64,000 nucleotides of DNA from assembly GCA_002831545.1 (NCBI GenBank), contig CP025095.1, forward strand, positions 930,001 through 994,000. Direction: 5' to 3'. A program made the translations under genes and the position numbers. Below the pieces are notes generated by a model. That model was given only the letters and a program-made list of their open reading frames with translations, had not been told where the DNA came from and searched no databases. Each line of letters opens with the position of its first letter. Within the stretch, counting starts at the first letter, position 1. This stretch comes from Streptococcus suis (GTDB taxonomy: Bacteria > Bacillota > Bacilli > Lactobacillales > Streptococcaceae). Below are positions 62,801-64,000 of this stretch, piece after piece.

Positions 62801-62839
62801 GATAAGGTTTAAAATTTGTTAAAAATTAGCTCATTTTAA

Positions 62840-64000
62840 TATGATTGTTAATGGAAACGAGGCTGGGCAAAAACTAGCCAGTAAATAAAAAAACACAGAT
62901 AGATTGAGCTGCTTCAGATGAAATCCAGCTGAACCGTCTGTGTTTTTCTTTTTATTTCTCTTATCTTGGACTATTTTCTTAGCCAATTTCGTGAGATTCA
63001 TGCTCATTAGGAGGAATCCTATCTCAGTTTCAACCACTTTTTGTCCTCTGACATGCACTCTGCGCACGCCAAAAACACCCTTCATCCTACCAAATGCAGG
63101 TTCGACATCCACCTTACGTTTGGCATAAATGCGGGCCCCCTCTTTACTTGTCAATTTATCTTTGACTAAGTTCTTGAAATAGTTCTACGTAGGATTATAC
63201 TGAATTTGTTTGAGGTTACCTTTTTCTGTCCGTGCTAACTGGTCCAATTCCTCGCTAGCTTGTACTGGATCAGCTTCGTAAATCTTAATATCTTTCTCAA
63301 ATCCATTCTGCTCCGTTCTTCGTGAATAATTCTTAAACGAGTAGACAACCCCATCTGGTTTTATCCACTGGTCAGAATCTTCTAAGTAGGTCCAGTTTTC
63401 AGGATTGGCATCACTCTTCTTGTAGCTTTTCTTCTGCTCTTTCTGATATGTTCCGTAGGGAATCAGAGGTGTTTTCTCCAGGTCATCAACGATAAAGCTA
63501 TAATTTTCTTCACTACCATAACCTGCATCTGCGACAATGTGTTGAAAGAGTTCTAGGGTTTGGATGGATTGAAGAAAAGGCTTGAGTGTACGAGTGTCAG
63601 TTGGATTCGGAAACAGTCCGTAAGCTAAGGCAAACTGGCTGTTTGTGCCAAGTTGGAGGTTGTAACCAGGCTTGAGCTGGCCATTCTTCATACTCGCTCT
63701 TTTATTTCAAGGCTCGTGAAGAAACAGTCTATCCCCAGACTGTTTCTTTCTTCTTTCATTTTCATGAATGTTGCATCATGATCCGTTTTAGAATAGGAAT
63801 TTCGCTCTTGTAGAATCTGTTTATCCCGTTCGTACTTCTGTTTCCGAACAAGAAAATCCTCTTTCAACTTTCTCTTGAGTTTCTTAATTCTTCTTCGTTT
63901 CTGTCTGTTGGCTGAGCCACCTTTGATGACTTTAGGCTCTTGTGAGATAGCTTCTTCCACCTCGTCCAATACTTGTTCGGTTTCTTGTAGGAGTTGGGTC
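62840..64000 (-). pseudogene. IS1182-type transposase, degenerate, running off the right edge
   Basis: Three collinear minus-strand pieces are visible. The piece open to the right edge has a basic coiled segment (RQKRRRIKKLKRKLKEDFLV) and ends HDATFMKMKEE. The middle piece reads MKNGQLKPGYNLQLGTNSQF, then AYGLFPNPTDTRTL, then the catalytic-type HIVADAGYGSEENY. The last piece reads VEPAFGRMKGVFGVRRVHVR with the DDE-region E. They are separated by an inserted palindromic segment (about 63700-63750) and by a nonsense codon (TAG, 63187-63185) where NPT-W-NYFKNLV would be expected. The element is therefore dead. Confidence 0.82.
63721..63746. repeat. Palindromic repeat inserted in the transposase remnant
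   Basis: GAAACAGTCTATCCCCAGACTGTTTC: 10-bp stem, 6-base loop. The same stem with one loop change is present at 3308-3333. It interrupts the transposase frame, so it likely inserted here. Confidence 0.75.

Overview
The window is about 64 kb from a low-GC Gram-positive coccus, almost certainly Streptococcus suis. The main evidence is an IdeSsuis-type IgM protease (56998-62136), YSIRK/LPXTG giant surface proteins, a tmRNA with the tag AKNTNTYALAA, and streptococcal housekeeping blocks (dnaG-rpoD, pfkA-pyk, rpiA-deoB-punA-deoD).

Left end (1-5719): a type I restriction-modification locus in the order hsdR(end)-AbiH family gene-hsdS-small-RNA/toxin cassette-hsdM. An abortive-infection type gene sits immediately before hsdS. 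Between hsdS and hsdM are two tandem small RNA genes, each with its own promoter and terminator, plus a convergent 35-residue membrane peptide gene. This looks like a type I toxin-antitoxin pair next to an orphan antitoxin.

5798-12406 is core nucleoside and glycogen metabolism: rpiA, deoB, an ArsC/Spx-like gene, punA, deoD and glgP. A decayed prophage or integrative element follows (12545-14421). It is bounded by a perfect 26-bp direct repeat and holds HicAB, an ArpU fragment and an N-terminally deleted integrase.

15123-25241 encodes a 3372-residue adhesin made mostly of 65-residue DUF1542-like repeats. Its promoter has a G9 tract exactly filling a 17-bp -35/-10 spacer, a strong phase-variation candidate. 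hemW and an acyl-ACP thioesterase follow. An island (about 27.3-38.0 kb) then interrupts the thioesterase-Nudix junction. It carries a Nudix 5' remnant, a MITE-like repeat, a glycosyltransferase behind an (AT)13 tract, a 2368-codon MucBP/proline-rich LPXTG protein, an IS1111-type insertion sequence with a structured non-coding tail, and an inverted copy of the MITE. The intact Nudix gene resumes after it.

38.0-45.5 kb is core: Nudix, HAD-IIA phosphatase, membrane protein, rpsU, galE, mscL, dnaG, rpoD and a MIP18-family Fe-S factor. 45.5-47.3 kb has an unidentified ~350-nt RNA gene with clear promoter and terminator, an IS200-type element with a frameshifted transposase, and a TVP38/DedA-like protein. 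tmRNA, tRNA-Ser(GGA), a frameshifted adenosine deaminase gene, a GntR/ABC operon, dnaE, pfkA and pyk follow. The right end has the IgM protease with about 13 tandem repeats, a frameshifted secreted-protein gene, and a degenerate IS1182-type transposase running off the window.

The overall picture is conserved housekeeping blocks separated by defence, mobile and surface-variation modules. All family assignments are from reading sequence motifs; no database search was run.
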